A DNA stretch of 64,000 bases from Phorcus lineatus (lineage: Eukaryota > Mollusca > Gastropoda > Trochida > Trochidae). Under the pieces are notes generated by a model that had not been told where the DNA came from, searched no databases, and saw only the letters and a list, made by a program, of their open reading frames with translations. The translations under genes were made by a program, and so were the position numbers. Location: positions 37,173,082 to 37,237,081 of the forward strand of contig OV121090.1 in the NCBI GenBank assembly GCA_921293015.1. The letters run 5' to 3'. Below, in pieces: positions 48,345-60,799 of the stretch; positions within the stretch are counted from its first letter, which is position 1, and each line of letters starts with the position of its first letter.

Positions 48345-49642
48345 TGTGGCAGACAGTTGTAGATAATTATTTTATAATAAACTTGTTGTTCATGTAAAGT
48401 CTTTCTGTTTTTATTGATATGCTTTTAGTTTTGGGTTAATAGTTTCTAGCTGTTCTGCAAGTAGTTTCTATTGTTTAAGGTGTCTCATGCATTGGAACAG
48501 TCTATTGGTTTAAATAAGGGAGGTTGGGTTAATCCATTTTATAATGTCTATTTCTATCAATTAACCCCAATCTGTTCTCTTATTGGCTGATTCAAATCAG
48601 TGCACTGTCTTCCATGTTTCACACTACCATAGCACTGAGCACACCTTTACAGACAGATGTTTAAGAAAGAAAGATAAGAATAATCTAAGGTTAGTAATCA
48701 ATGTAGTTAGTATCATAAATATAGTAAATGGTTTATTTTAAAGTATTCTTATTTTGATGTAGCAATAATATATTTCATGAACTTTGTAAAACTTCTCTTT
48801 ATATACCTTTGTAATAGTTATGGTGATTGCCGCCATTTTGTATAAATCTAATAATTAACTTCTTCAATACTCTTTTATTCTAAAGTTTGCTTTTATTTAT
48901 TTCTCCTCTTTGTGTGAATGTTTTTAGAGTGAATGAGATTTGTGTTGAGTTGAGGAATGTTTTATTTAGAAAAACGTGTGATATAACCATCCTTTTTTAG
49001 TAACATCGTGATTTCAAGATATTATGAAGCATTATATCTACATTCTTCTATGTTTAATTATTAAAATTTTTATATTTGTGACATGATTTACATGTTGAGC
49101 AACATCCACGTGGTTAAGGACTGATCACCCCGGGACCACATTCAGGGTACGCTTATTTGTATGATTAATGTTTCATGTGTTTTACATAATGTTTCTATTA
49201 TGCATATCATGCATAATGTAATGTATGTTTCGTCAATGTTAAATCTCAAATTGTGATAATTAATTCATAACGAACATATTTTTGGTAATTATTTCACTAT
49301 GTGTTGTTATAGTGAGTGTTGGAGCATATATATTATCTCCCTTTGCAATGTGTGCTGTCGGAACCAATATGTCCGTCATCACCAATTAATGACTGATTGT
49401 AATGTATATGGTATTTATATAGGATCTTTATGGAGCATAACATAACATGTTCTGCAATGCTTGTTAGGAGTGTGATATATGTTTTAAGCATGTTTAAGTT
49501 GGATTTTGATGTATTTTCTATTGTATTTCGTTGTGTGTTGCAGGGTGTAAATATATCGGTCTTGTGCTTCTATCGCAAGAGAATAAACCCTCACAACCCG
49601 TAGCTAGTGTTGGTCATTTTTCACCCCACGATAACGGTTACA
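48345..49642 (+). mobile_element. Solo LTR, 1298 bp
   Basis: It starts TGTGGCAGACAG and ends GATAACGGTTACA (TG...CA termini), flanked by a 4-bp duplication, TAGA (48341-48344 and 49643-49646). A polyadenylation signal AATAAA lies at 49582-49587, about 55 bp from the end, and TATA-like runs lie upstream (about 49416). No internal gag-pol region adjoins either side, so it is a recombined solo LTR, probably of a Ty3/gypsy-type element judging by the duplication length. Confidence 0.7.
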
Positions 49643-50715
49643 TAGATATGAACCCTTAGCACATTGATATTGTAAAGTATTGTGTTTCAAATTTTGATGT
49701 ACAGTGGAACTTAAGAACAGTGTTACAAACTATTTTTCAGTTGCCGTATTAACGCAGTCCTTTTTCGTCCCATTTGCTTTGTCAGATCGATGAAGTGAAC
49801 TTTACAATGTACGTTGATTTCAGTTTATATTTTTTCTGGAACATCTGTAATAGGTATTAAGTTAAACAATCGTTAAATAATTTTCGTTTTACTAATAAAT
49901 AGGTCTTGTTCAAACATATGCTTACTTTAAGTCGTATATTAAAAGAGTTCCGAACTTAATAAGATATGAATTTGACCAATCTAATAAAGAAACTTCCAAC
50001 GCTAAAAACTAAGAATGCAGCGGTAATGAACATCTTGGGTTCTCTTTAGACATTGTTTTGTAGAGGTTGAAACTACTTACAACTATTTGGTATTATTACT
50101 TAGAGTAGATTACCCTTAAAGCATGCAGTTGGAATAAAACATATCAACGGAGTCATCTGATCAACATGTACTGATAGTTGGCATTTGCTACATTATCGGT
50201 AAATACAAGTAAAAGTCATTTTAGCATTTCGGATCGAATATCCACGTTGAGTGACTTGATTTTGGTTAGACCTTCAAATATGCTATTTGTGCATGTCCGG
50301 AAACCGAATCAAGTGCTCTTTGTCACCTAATCATATTCACGAGGTTTACATTTAACAGGGAATAAGTAGATAAATGCCAGGTGTTAATAGAATGATGGTC
50401 CTTACATGGCAGGTTGAATTTAATAAAATCTTGGCTACTTAATGTTCATCGATTTCAATGGAGAGACATAAGATTTTTAAAACTGAGAAAAATTTGAGAA
50501 ATTAGTTTTTTACCCTTATTCTCACTACCTATATCGAATCCAATAATCATCGTGGATGTAGAGAAACATTGAATCTATTTCAATCAAAATAAACGTGAGA
50601 GGAGAAAGGATATTTTGTTTGCTTGCTGAAAGTACAATTATAGACGTTACCACCAGGGCTATTAACTAGATACGGAAACCCTCAAGGTTAGACTCGACAA
50701 CTATTCTAGGTCTAT

Positions 50716-51025
50716 TGGGGAGTGAGTTAGTGGGGGTTCAACGTTTTTTGAACAATGTTTCAGTTATTAAACACGCGGACGACAAGCATCAAAAGTGAAC
50801 AATTGAGGTAAAGGATGAGAGAAGAAGGAAAGAAAAGCAAAGTGAGAGATAGATAGCAGGTTTTTCCAACGACTCAAATGTGGTCTGGCTTCTACCCGTC
50901 GACCTTTCTAGCTTGGATGCCCCTGCCAGGAGCATGTAGCTCCGTATAGCATAGCTCTCGGGGTCTATGAAGCACGCAAAACACCACATCAAGGTAAGGT
51001 ATTGAGTCAAGTCGTGGTCTATGTC
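50716..51025. mobile_element. Second repeat family (gtgagtgagtt-headed), copy 1
   Basis: It shares a 290-bp layout with 57466-57745: the head agtgagttagtg, then CAATGTTTCAGTTATTAA, GACAAGCATC, CCAGGAGCATGTA, CTCGGGGTCT and GGTATTGAGTCAAGT near the end. It is SINE-like, but no Pol III boxes were seen. Confidence 0.75.
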
Positions 51026-51185
51026 TATAAATGGCGTCGTCTATAGTGCTGACAAGAATCTATTTATCCATTTTTACAATAGTAAAATTTGAGGCAACAT
51101 CTTTATTTGAATTGACTTAAATGGACATATTCCAAAATTTACAATCTTTGATTAGCAGTATTTCATTGTCTGTGTCAGGAAACGT

Positions 51186-51752
51186 ACGGGCCTGTTAAAC
51201 AACTTCGTCAAAGGTGGCAGAAATTGACGAAAGATAATGTATCACAGGAACTGTTCAACATACGACTGCTGGCGGCTCTTCTTCGAGCCCGGCATCCACC
51301 ATAGCGAAACGGACTGATCTATAATAATATGGGAATTCGTCCGGCCTTGGCACTGGCACGACAACATTGAAACGTGTCATTTTGTTTAATGAATCCATTT
51401 TTAATGAATCCTGACGTCCTCCCGAGTATGGAACACAGCACTTAAGACGGAAATATTGTCAAAATGGGCAGGTGGTGATGGATCAGTCCTTTTCCATGAT
51501 CAGAATTTGGACATCAAGGTAATCAAGGATAAGATGAATGCAGATCAGAGAAGTTCGGTCGTGATATCGTTATGATAACCGTCTGCCTTTTCTCCACGGC
51601 AACTTGATTTGATCTGCAAGGAAGACCACGCCCGCCCACATCATAGCAGGGTGGTCATAGTTTGTAACAGAAAGCACAGTATCAAATCGCTCGACTTGCA
51701 AAGTGTTAGTCCACATCTTAACGAGCAGGATTTGGATACAATTGGTCGGCAT
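51186..51752. other. Possible decayed transposase fragment
   Basis: On the minus strand 51570-51752 contains a HPAMMWAGV phrase that recalls the PxVMVWAGI segment of Tc1/mariner transposases. Surrounding DNA is GC-richer than average and open on short stretches of both strands. No helix-turn-helix or inverted ends were found. Weak. Confidence 0.22.
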
Positions 51753-52010
51753 ATTTCACAAAATAAACACCCTATAGCCGATACTTGATACCGATACCGA
51801 TACAGGTCGTTCTACTCAAATGGAATAATTTCCCAATGCAAGTCTTCCCTATATTCCCATGTTATCGACGAGGCGACGTTATCAAGGAGTAATTTTGACT
51901 CCTGACGGATACATGCATCAATGATGTTCCAGATTCTAGAGACAAAAAGAGTGAATTTCATTACATTTAGATACATTTGGCGCTACCATAAAACATTATA
52001 GAATTAGGAG

Positions 52011-52301
52011 GTGAGGTGAGTTTGTGTTTAACGCCGCTTTCAACATTATTTCATTTATATCGCGGCTGCAAGTATTATTGCAGGGAAAAAGCCCGCAACA
52101 CTATTGTGGCTATGTATTGCGGTGAAACCTGCGAGCATCGGTTGGAACTAGCGAACCACGGGTGGTACTGCGCTGAATTTCAAACCTGACTGCGTGTAGA
52201 ACAGTTCTCTATTGCAAAGTCGCCGAGCCCCTGGCAGGATTCGAACCACGGACCTCCTGATCCGAAGCCGAACGCGCTAACCACTGCGCTATCCCGCCCC
52301 C
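52011..52301 (-). mobile_element. tRNA-derived SINE, copy 4
   Basis: Reverse-oriented, with a perfect 14-bp target duplication (TATAGAATTAGGAG at 51997-52010 and 52302-52315). Head, B box and GCGGCGTTAAAC-type tail are all present. Confidence 0.95.
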
Positions 52302-52315
52302 TATAGAATTAGGAG

Positions 52316-55300
52316 TTAGCTGACATAGTTTAATAAAGCAAAACACGAGAAATAAATCATCCGCCATGTCTTCAGACAGAATAACAATTAAATGAGTCTG
52401 CTAAGTGAGCTGTTGTACATCACGATGGCCTACCCCTTTGATGCCAAGGTTCAATTTCCTCTTTCAACAGATAACCGCAGCATCTTACACTGGATAATGG
52501 AATGCAAATACCTACTGCAGTTCTATTTCACCAAATAATCTATAGATTTGTGTACAGTGGTATTATTTTCTCTTTTGGGTTTTGTGAAATGTTGCTTAAG
52601 ATTTAAAATACCCATAGAACTCGTTCTTCTTCATCTGAAATATAGATCATACACATCGAAATAAAAATAGTATCAAGCGACTCAGACTCAGAATGAAAAC
52701 CTAATCATTTGAACGATTAAAATGTTTCATGTTAATCGACAACCGTAGATTATATAGATCAAGTTCTAATTTCTCATCAATAAATACCTCTTAAAAGGAT
52801 TGAAATGTCTTAGAGCTTTATATTGCTCATCACAAGAATTCAGTTAGGTCGCGCAGGTTGGTAATATCTTGATAAATAAAATCCATATTTCTATTAATCA
52901 CTCTGAATCACAGTTTCAAGACAACATTGTCCACGTATGTTATAATTTGGTACGGTTTCCGTAAACATAACAAGCGGTTGACCAGAAAACCGAGTTCTAT
53001 TTATTAACGAAGTTGTACATGTACACTGACGATGATACACAAAAGAAAATCCGAACTAAGCTATTTACCAGTCGTACCTTCATTTTGAATGCAAAGTCAT
53101 ATATTATATATGACGTTAGAACATTTTCCCAAGCCACAAATTAAACTGATCCCAAATAATCAATATTCATATCATATAAAATTGACAACAAAATACATTT
53201 AGTATATTTAGACTCAATATCAGTGGAATGTCACATTTAAAGCTTGATGCTAAATTGTCAATATATATAGTAATTAATTTCGAAATAAGATATTGCCTTT
53301 ATCTTTTAGAATTGTTTTAAAATTTTAAACTGAAAGATTGTCGTATCAACTTGTCATACTCAAAGTATTGGTCTTTTGAATGTCATATCTTTACATTGGT
53401 CTCAGATCGCATTTCAATATCAATGATATAACACACAAATTGAAATAACGCTAAACCGATTATCAAACCTATAGTTCCGTCCATTGTCGATTTATGAAAT
53501 AACTAAAATTAAAGCACATGTAGTGAGTAAGCGTTTTAAATTCGTTTCTTTTTGCTGAGGTTTAATTACATGGTTTTATATGAAACCACAAACGAGACAT
53601 AATATAGTAATCTCTTTGACAAAATGATAGTTGAAGCTATACAGATATCGATTTAGCCTTTAATAATAAATGTCCGAATGTCAACTCGACGTAAACACCT
53701 TTTTGATCATAAGACACAATGAGACGGAGTCGGCTATTTCTCCCACCTAGTGTGGGGAAGAAAAACGTGAAAAATCTTGAATCTTAGTTTATGAAGCTGT
53801 ATTCGTTAGTCAACCGACAAGAACTCTCATATTAGTATAAACAAATTGTTGTAATCATATCACTGGTAATGAATTAAGCCTACACAAGAGGATTATTTAT
53901 TTAACAATCTTTGTTTTATTGTGTCGAGCATTTACGTTTAAATGTTTTATCCTCGAAACAAAATTATAATTCCAAAGAAATTGAAAACCCTAAAAGTTAA
54001 AGTACACACTAGACTTGTTCAACATGCCACGTTTTATTAAGCTAAATCTTACGCTTTTTTGTTGATGTTTTTCCCCTAAGATAATTCTGAGTCAATATTG
54101 ATTGAAAACGAACATGAAGTACAGGAAGGAAAGCCCGTGATGGTGATAACATTTAGGATGTCACATTTCAAAGCTTGGTTTAATGCATATGGTAATTGAG
54201 TCTTGAATAGTAATCTAGAAACGAAAATCAAAGTAAAGCTTCCATGGAAACGACAAAAGGTAAAACATTAAAAGTTAAAAACGCAAAATGGAACCAGCTT
54301 ACAAGATGATTGTTTCATATACCAAGTTTCAATGAGCTGCATCTGATTTGAGAGTTGACCAACATTCGGAATGAAACATCAGTGACCCCCTATATTCGGG
54401 ACCCCTAGATGTACTTGCCGAGGAATTACTTGTTGCACCACTAGTAACTTCAAAATCTCATTGAATCGTGAATCTCACGAATCATTGAAATGGTCAAACA
54501 GACGTAAAATTTACATATACACAGGTTATTTCAAAGAAATATAGAGTTTTGTTAATGAAAGAATATCATCGTGGTTTTATTGTTTTGATAAGCGCTTTAA
54601 ATAAGAAACTTTTAAATTCAATTTAACATAGGTCAACACATGAAAAGAGCTATTGAGTTTGGTGAAATAGTGTTTGCTGATTTAGTCATATAACTACAAA
54701 ATCAACAAAGTTATCCACAACTTTAGCCATCAATACTAGCGTAACGGTTATTTTCAAGAAGAAAGTCAAAATTTCAAATTCCTACACTATGCAAAAAATA
54801 ATTTGAATCTTCTGTGCGACTTTACTTACTTTTCATGTGAACTCCTTTTATCTTTTATAGGGATTGTTCTACTCACAAATGGTGTTTATCAAATGTCAGC
54901 TTTAATCAGACTGCTTCAAAGGCTCTTCCTTGGAGGACAATACCCTTTGTCTTCATGACAAGTAACATTTTCTATACTATTCAGGTCACTCTGGCTATTC
55001 CTGATTCGTTAAAGCGGCGTATACGCCAGCCTTAAGTTGAATCTACTGTATCGCAATACATACAGAAGCAGTCGGCATACTTCAAAGTAACCTCTTCAAG
55101 AGAGATTTTATTGATGCGATACATTTGTTTCCAATATTTTCGGAATATGGCCTAAAACTTCATTATCGTGCAATAAGTTGCACTAAATCATGGTCATTAG
55201 TGTTCATAAATAACTTGAATATATTATGGTCAAATTAGTAACGTCAGAAATAACTTATTTAATGTCGCATGATGTGAGAGGTTAGCAATCAAGCAGAGCC

Positions 55301-55320
55301 TCATTCCTGGCAAGTTACAT
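52316..55320. other. No gene or repeat recognised
   Basis: Three kilobases of AT-rich sequence without a frame above 60 codons, exon-like segment or mobile-element end that I could identify. Confidence 0.5.
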
Positions 55321-55419
55321 TTGTACCCGGAAATCCTGGTCGTGTACACGCTTCTTCTACATTTCACTTTTGAATGCCTTTCAAAGACTGTTCATTACTC
55401 ATCCTGCTATATCAGCGTC

Positions 55420-55475
55420 TATGAATCCGCTCTCTCTTTCCTAATACCCTGGTCTCTTTCAAGCCAAAACTCTCG
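55420..55475. repeat. Single arm of the 32.7-kb inverted-repeat family
   Basis: It matches the left arm at 32711-32765 (AATCCGCTCTCT and ATACCCTG(A/G)TCTCTTTCAAG). No second arm was found nearby. Confidence 0.6.
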
Positions 55476-55713
55476 TATCATCGATGTTCATCACTTTGCA
55501 TGATGGGTTTTCTTAAGGACTTGTTCATATGGTTTAAATAACATGTATTTTAGTGTAAAATCTGTAAAACTAATGCTGCTTTAAGCGTTATGCATCTTTC
55601 TATCAGGCAGAAATCCATTGGCAAGAATGATGCATGAGGATATTTTGACTCTTTTTGTCTAAGTGTCTTCTAAGATAATTTCAAATTCAACTCAGATGGA
55701 CTTCAGATCTAAA

Positions 55714-56028
55714 AAGGCCGGGATAGCGCAGTGGTTAGTGCGTTTGGCTTCGGATCAAGAGATCCGTGGTTTGAATCCCGCCAGGGGCTCGGCAACTGTG
55801 TCTGCAGTAGAGAACTGTTCTACACGCAGTAAGGTTTTGGTGCAATGTTACCCTAAATTTCAGAACAATACCACCCATGGTTCGCTAGTTCCAGCCGACG
55901 CTCGCAGGTTTCACCGTAATACATAGCAACAATGGTGCTGCGGGCTTTCTCCCTGCATTAATACTAGCAGCCGCTATAAAAGTGAAATAATCTTGGACGC
56001 GGCGTTAAACCCCATATCACCATACCTC
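55714..56028 (+). mobile_element. tRNA-derived SINE, copy 5
   Basis: The A box is intact, the B box has one change (GGTTTGAATCC), and the tail is GCGGCGTTAAACCCCAT. A 14-bp target duplication with one mismatch (AC(T/G)TCAGATCTAAA) lies at 55700-55713 and 56029-56042. Confidence 0.93.
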
Positions 56029-56946
56029 ACGTCAGATCTAAAGCTCGAGTTACCGGACAGTTTGAATTAAGATTTAAGGGAAAATTGTTAAAAAGAATAG
56101 ATGTAAATTTTAGGATTTAAAACTCTCAAACTATTTCCAAATATTTGATGTTAAGGATGATCATGTAGTTTATATAATTCTAATGAATATATTTGACTAG
56201 ATTCGATGGTTACGAGTTGTGTTGAAATATGACCTTTCACATAAACCGCTTACTCACGTATTCAGACACGAGATACATTCAGCCATCCTTAGTTTGTTAC
56301 AGAGGAGTAGATGGTGCAAACGATTGACTATATCACAGTGTCTTTAATTGAGATCAATTATCGTGCCGAATTATTTATATCTTAATATCGTTATCGATTT
56401 ATCTAAGTGGGCTGTATTACTCTGAAATCCAACTATGACTGATTCTATCCAATGTAGATATTTCTAGCCTTAGTAAAGTTTCTAGGTGAAAACAATAAGA
56501 TTAGAATTCTCTTGATGTATGAAATCCCTCATAACACATTTTATAGTACGATTCAAAGTTAACGACTAGCAAGAACAATAAATATTATACGATGACAGAC
56601 ATTAAACCCTTTGGATAGTCATCTTTTGCGTTAAACTGACGTCATGTTAAACAAAGTTAGATTGTAGAGATGGTTAACGTGTCGGATAGGTAATGATTAT
56701 TGTTTTTAATAACTGTATAAATTACATGAAATATGATCGTATCATTGATGTGAAAGCAAGATCTCTGAACCATTTATTCGCAGTCAGATGAAAAACCTAA
56801 GAAGCGATGTTATCGATTTTGGCTGTTGAATACGTCTAAATTTGATCTTTGACGGTAATGATAATATGCCGTTTGTGTGAGAATGTGTAGCTAAGGCAAC
56901 AGTACATCAGTGTGTTAGTACTCTCGCATATCACACCATAATTAGC

Positions 56947-57233
56947 AGGTGAGGTGATCTGGGGTTTAATGCTGCTTTACTTTCACTGTATTTCACTTAT
57001 ATCACGGCTGCTAGTGTTATTGCAAGGAGAAAGCCCGCAACACCACTGTGACTATGCATTGCGATCAAACCTGCGAGCGACGGCTTAAACTAGCGAACTA
57101 TGGGTAGTACTGCGCTGAAATTCATTGTAGCATTGCATCCACAACCCAAACCTTACTGCGTGTACTTGCTTGAGCCGAACAAGGAACCTAATGATCCGAA
57201 GCCGAACGCGCTAACCACTGCTCTATCCTCCCC
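56947..57233 (-). mobile_element. tRNA-derived SINE, copy 6, diverged
   Basis: Reverse-oriented. Tail and body phrases are present, but the segment around the B box is deleted or replaced, and only the A-box end (gctaaccactgctctatcc) remains. It is an old, inactive copy. Confidence 0.85.
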
Positions 57234-57465
57234 CACTACTAAGCGTATGTATTTGTCTGAACTATTTCATTTTTTTTTCAAATGTATAACGGCAAATGAG
57301 TTATCGAACATTTAAAATGCTTCGGCTTGTCACGAGATATTCTCTTGCATCGTTTGATTCTATATACCTTATACATATAATTCAAAGGGTAATTGATATG
57401 CCTGTTCAAACATCTAAGTGGTCGTGTATGTTAAATTACTTTGCACTTGAGACAGCTCAGCTGAC

Positions 57466-57745
57466 AGTGGGTGAGTGAGTTAGTGTTAAACGATGTTTCA
57501 GTTATTAAGCACGTGGGTGACAAGCATCCAAAAGAGAGTGGCCAGATCAGGGACAAAGGGATCGAAAGAATGAGGGAAAAGACGGTAAGAAAGGCATAGT
57601 GGGAGATAGACAGGAGGTTTGAGAACGACTCAGATTTGTTCTGGCTTATACCCATAGACCTGTCAAGCTTAGGTGCCCTTACCAGGAGCATGTACGCTCG
57701 GGGTCTCTGAAGCACGTCAACCATCACACCACGATAAGGTATTGA
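57466..57745. mobile_element. Second repeat family, copy 2
   Basis: Head GTGAGTGAGTTAGTGTTAAA, then CGATGTTTCAGTTATTAAGC and GACAAGCATCCAAAAGAGAG; end GGTATTGAGTCAAGTGGTGG. This is the best source sequence for the minisatellite at 59594-60252, which is the reverse complement of its first 80-90 bp. Confidence 0.8.
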
Positions 57746-58391
57746 GTCAAGTGGTGGCCCTGCGACTCCGTCGATTTCTTTTAGAATGTGTCAGTGTCTA
57801 TAAGTACATTTACCACATCAGTCTTTACTAGTTTCTGAATCTAGGGATGATATTTGGATACGAGAATCGATGGAATCAGCTGCATTACTGAGAAAACGAA
57901 AAATCTGCATGTATACATGTAACTCATGTCATATTAATTGTCAACCCTTCCAACCAGAAAATGTCTACTGATGCTGTAAAAATTCTATTCCCACACCTCA
58001 AAAATTTGTCACAGAAATGAAACTTTAAGTATTCCAATCATAGGAAATTTCATAGCCGAGGACATGTAGGTGTCAAGATGAGACATTGTCTCAAAATAAA
58101 AATGATTCATGAAAGTACAGGGAACGAGCAATGTTTTGCAACTTTAAAAGAAGATCAAACCGCTGAATATGTAAACTATTTATACTTCTTGATGTAATCT
58201 CTTTTCTCATTACCAGACCTTTATCATTTTTCTTTTGATAAATTTTTCAGAAATTATCATTCTAAGATAAGCTTCTATGGAAGCTTTTAGGTGGCTGATG
58301 CCCTGGACGCGTATTTCCATTCAGGGCAGAATTCAATAGTCAAATAAGCCAAAAAGTACTCTAGGTTAAATCTAGTGATCTATTTAAATCT

Positions 58392-58711
58392 CATTCTCTC
58401 TCAACAGAGGTAGCTCCGTCATAAATTCCCATACATCCTCTGTCTTAATTCGAAGGTTTCTTGGTCAAGAAATGCAGAACGCTGATTGGATGCAATCAAA
58501 GTTAGTTGTGCAATCAGCAACGCCGTTTCAAAAGTTACAGCAAATATGTTATTCATGCATGCGTTGTTTTTATTGACTGAAATATTGCCATGTAGTTTAA
58601 GTTGCAATATTGTCCCGCTAGGGAAACTGCCGGAAGACCGAGTTACCCTCGTATTAAGACAGAGGTTGTCTAGGAATTTATGACGGAGCTACCTCTGTTG
58701 GGAGAGAGTGG
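58392..58711. mobile_element. 320-bp MITE with 8-bp duplication
   Basis: Inverted ends of about 76 bp (58392-58467 and 58636-58711) share CAACAGAGGTAGCTCCGTCA and further matches. They are flanked by the direct repeat TTAAATCT (58384-58391 and 58712-58719). The frames inside are palindrome artefacts. An 8-bp duplication fits hAT-type or P-type transposition. Superfamily not proven. Confidence 0.82.
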
Positions 58712-59516
58712 TTAAATCTGTGATATGAGTGTCCCAACGCACTTTCCTAAATGATGGTCTGTGTAGTTGTGAACCAGAGCATTGTCATGCATTCCATGAC
58801 GTTTCTCTCGAATAGATATCTTGCAAATCTTTCGATAAAGTAGCCTTTTTAATATCCATTGATTGAAGTTTTTGGTGGCTTGTACCAAATCAGAAATTTG
58901 TCTGTCGTATTTGAATAATATGACAGCCATTACATTACAAGATGAAATGAAAACCTTTTCTAAAGGTTTGCGTAGTTTCTATTGCATGGGTTTCAATTAA
59001 TTTCTTTTTTATATTGATGGACATATGTCACTAGGCGAGACAGAAAAGTAATGCACAGTATAGGGATGCGCAAGCCCTCGATTGAATTCCGTTCTTCGGC
59101 TGCAATCTTGTTTTCTGGGATTGCGAGACACCGATCATATAGATACTTTGGATAAACGAAGAAGCAGGAAGGAAACTGTTTCCATAGGAGAGCCGAGATT
59201 TCAGATATGCGCGACCGTTAAGCCTATGTTCTTCCTTCCAAAGCGATTATAGTTGCGATTAAATTGATGGTCTGAAGATAATTGTTTACTACAACCTACC
59301 CATATTAAGCTTGAAAGTCCAATAGCAGACTATTGAAATAGAATTAAAGTAATCTATTAAAGATATACACAATTAATTAAAAAACATTGTGTTACAATGC
59401 ATATCCACCTGCACATGCTTTCCTATTTCTTGACTCGACTTGTGTGTTTTCCATGGTTAATGTGTATCAATAGTATCTGCCATGCAGGATTTATAAACTA
59501 GTTCTGCTAACAAAAC

Positions 59517-60252
59517 TTGCAATCTATCTCTCACTATGCCCTTCTTTCCGTCTTTACCCTCGTCCTTTCGATCCCTTTCTCCCAGATATGTCCACTCTCT
59601 TTTGGATATTAGTCATCCCGTGTTTAATAACTACAATAATGTTCAAAACACGTTAAACACCAACTTACTCACTCACTTATTCTCTTTTGGATGCTGGTCA
59701 TCCCGTGATTATTAACTGCAATAATGTTCGAAACACGTTAAACAACAACACACTCACTTATTCTCTTTTGGATATTAGTCATCCCGTGTTTAATAACTAC
59801 AATAATGTTCAAAACACGTTAAACACCAACTCACTCACTCACTCACTTATTCTCTTTTGGATGCTGGTCATCTCGTGTTAAATAACTACAATAATGTTCA
59901 AAACACGTTAAACACCAACACGCTCACTCACTCACTTATTCTCTTTTGGATGCTGGTCATCCCGTGTTTAATAACTGCAATAATGTTCAAAACACGTTAA
60001 ACACCAACACACTCACTCACTCACTTATTCTCTTTTGGATACTTGTCATCCCGTGTTAAATAACTGCAATAATGTTCAAAACACGTTAAACAACAACACA
60101 CTCACGTATTCTCTTTTGGATACTTGTCATCCCGTGTTAAATAACTGCAATAATGTTCAAAACACGTTAAACACCAACACACTCACTCACTCATTCTCTT
60201 TTGGATACTTGTCATCCCGTGTTCAATAACTGAAATATTGTTCAAAACACGT
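59517..60252. repeat. Truncated repeat-family copy expanded into an 8-unit minisatellite
   Basis: 59517-59593 is reverse-oriented body of the second repeat family. From about 59594 its head is repeated eight times. CTCTTTT recurs near 59596, 59682, 59763, 59852, 59941, 60031, 60111 and 60196, with unit length 80-90 bp; the length changes come partly from a (CTCA)n run. Units differ by point changes only. The unit's in-frame translations are artefacts. Confidence 0.92.
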
Positions 60253-60799
60253 TATACCATGCCCACGCGTCGGTCCCTTTGATGTCGGCGGTGGTGTATC
60301 TAATAGCTACACCACGGTTTGAAGCAATCGTTGACCGTAGCTATCTCATTGGCTCGCTGCAGTTTAGCAAGCCACGCCTACTGTTCAAGTAAATTTTCTA
60401 AAAAAAATGAGACAATAATAAGTAATTCAAGTTTTAATGGCAACGAGCACAATGAACATTCAAACAAATCGTACTATCAAAGATAATCCATGTTTCATTA
60501 TTTGTGACAATGTAATTTGGTCGTCAATCATGTCATCCCATTCGTGACTCGACATTGTGGCGGTGTGAAACTGAATGATTTCAAATTGAAATATCCCGCG
60601 CAGATCTCGTTCAGATTTTGACAACGTGCAATGTGGGTGTGGAACAAAGCAATTACTTAATCCGATCACTCAAGGTGGATCTAGTTACAACACACCTGAT
60701 CGCTGTTTGATTGACAGCTGAATTTGCGTCTCGGACTACCGTCCTCGACGAATTCTGTGTGGATCCACCTCTCGTTTATGGATTAAGTAACTACTACCT
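60253..60799. mobile_element. Insertion of about 547 bp inside the minisatellite
   Basis: The array stops at ...CACGTTA and resumes at TAAACACCAACTCACTC (about 60798), consistent with insertion at a TA. The insert is GC-richer. It holds an 8-bp-arm hairpin GTGGTGTA/TACACCAC (60291-60315), imperfect inverted repeats of about 30 bp near its right end (60652-60681 and 60761-60793), and on the minus strand a short ATG frame in a good initiation context (CCGCCACAATGTCG; 31 codons starting MSSHEWDD). Family not recognised. Confidence 0.5.

Noticed and set aside
58419..58683. Frames on both strands near 58.5 kb
   Set aside because: Fall within the inverted ends of the 320-bp MITE.
59687..60229. Repetitive plus-strand frames with NNYNNVQNTLN-like repeats
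   Set aside because: Translation of the minisatellite. No coding evidence.
59594..60252. CRISPR-like array
   Set aside because: Units are contiguous tandem repeats without unique spacers, in a eukaryotic sequence.
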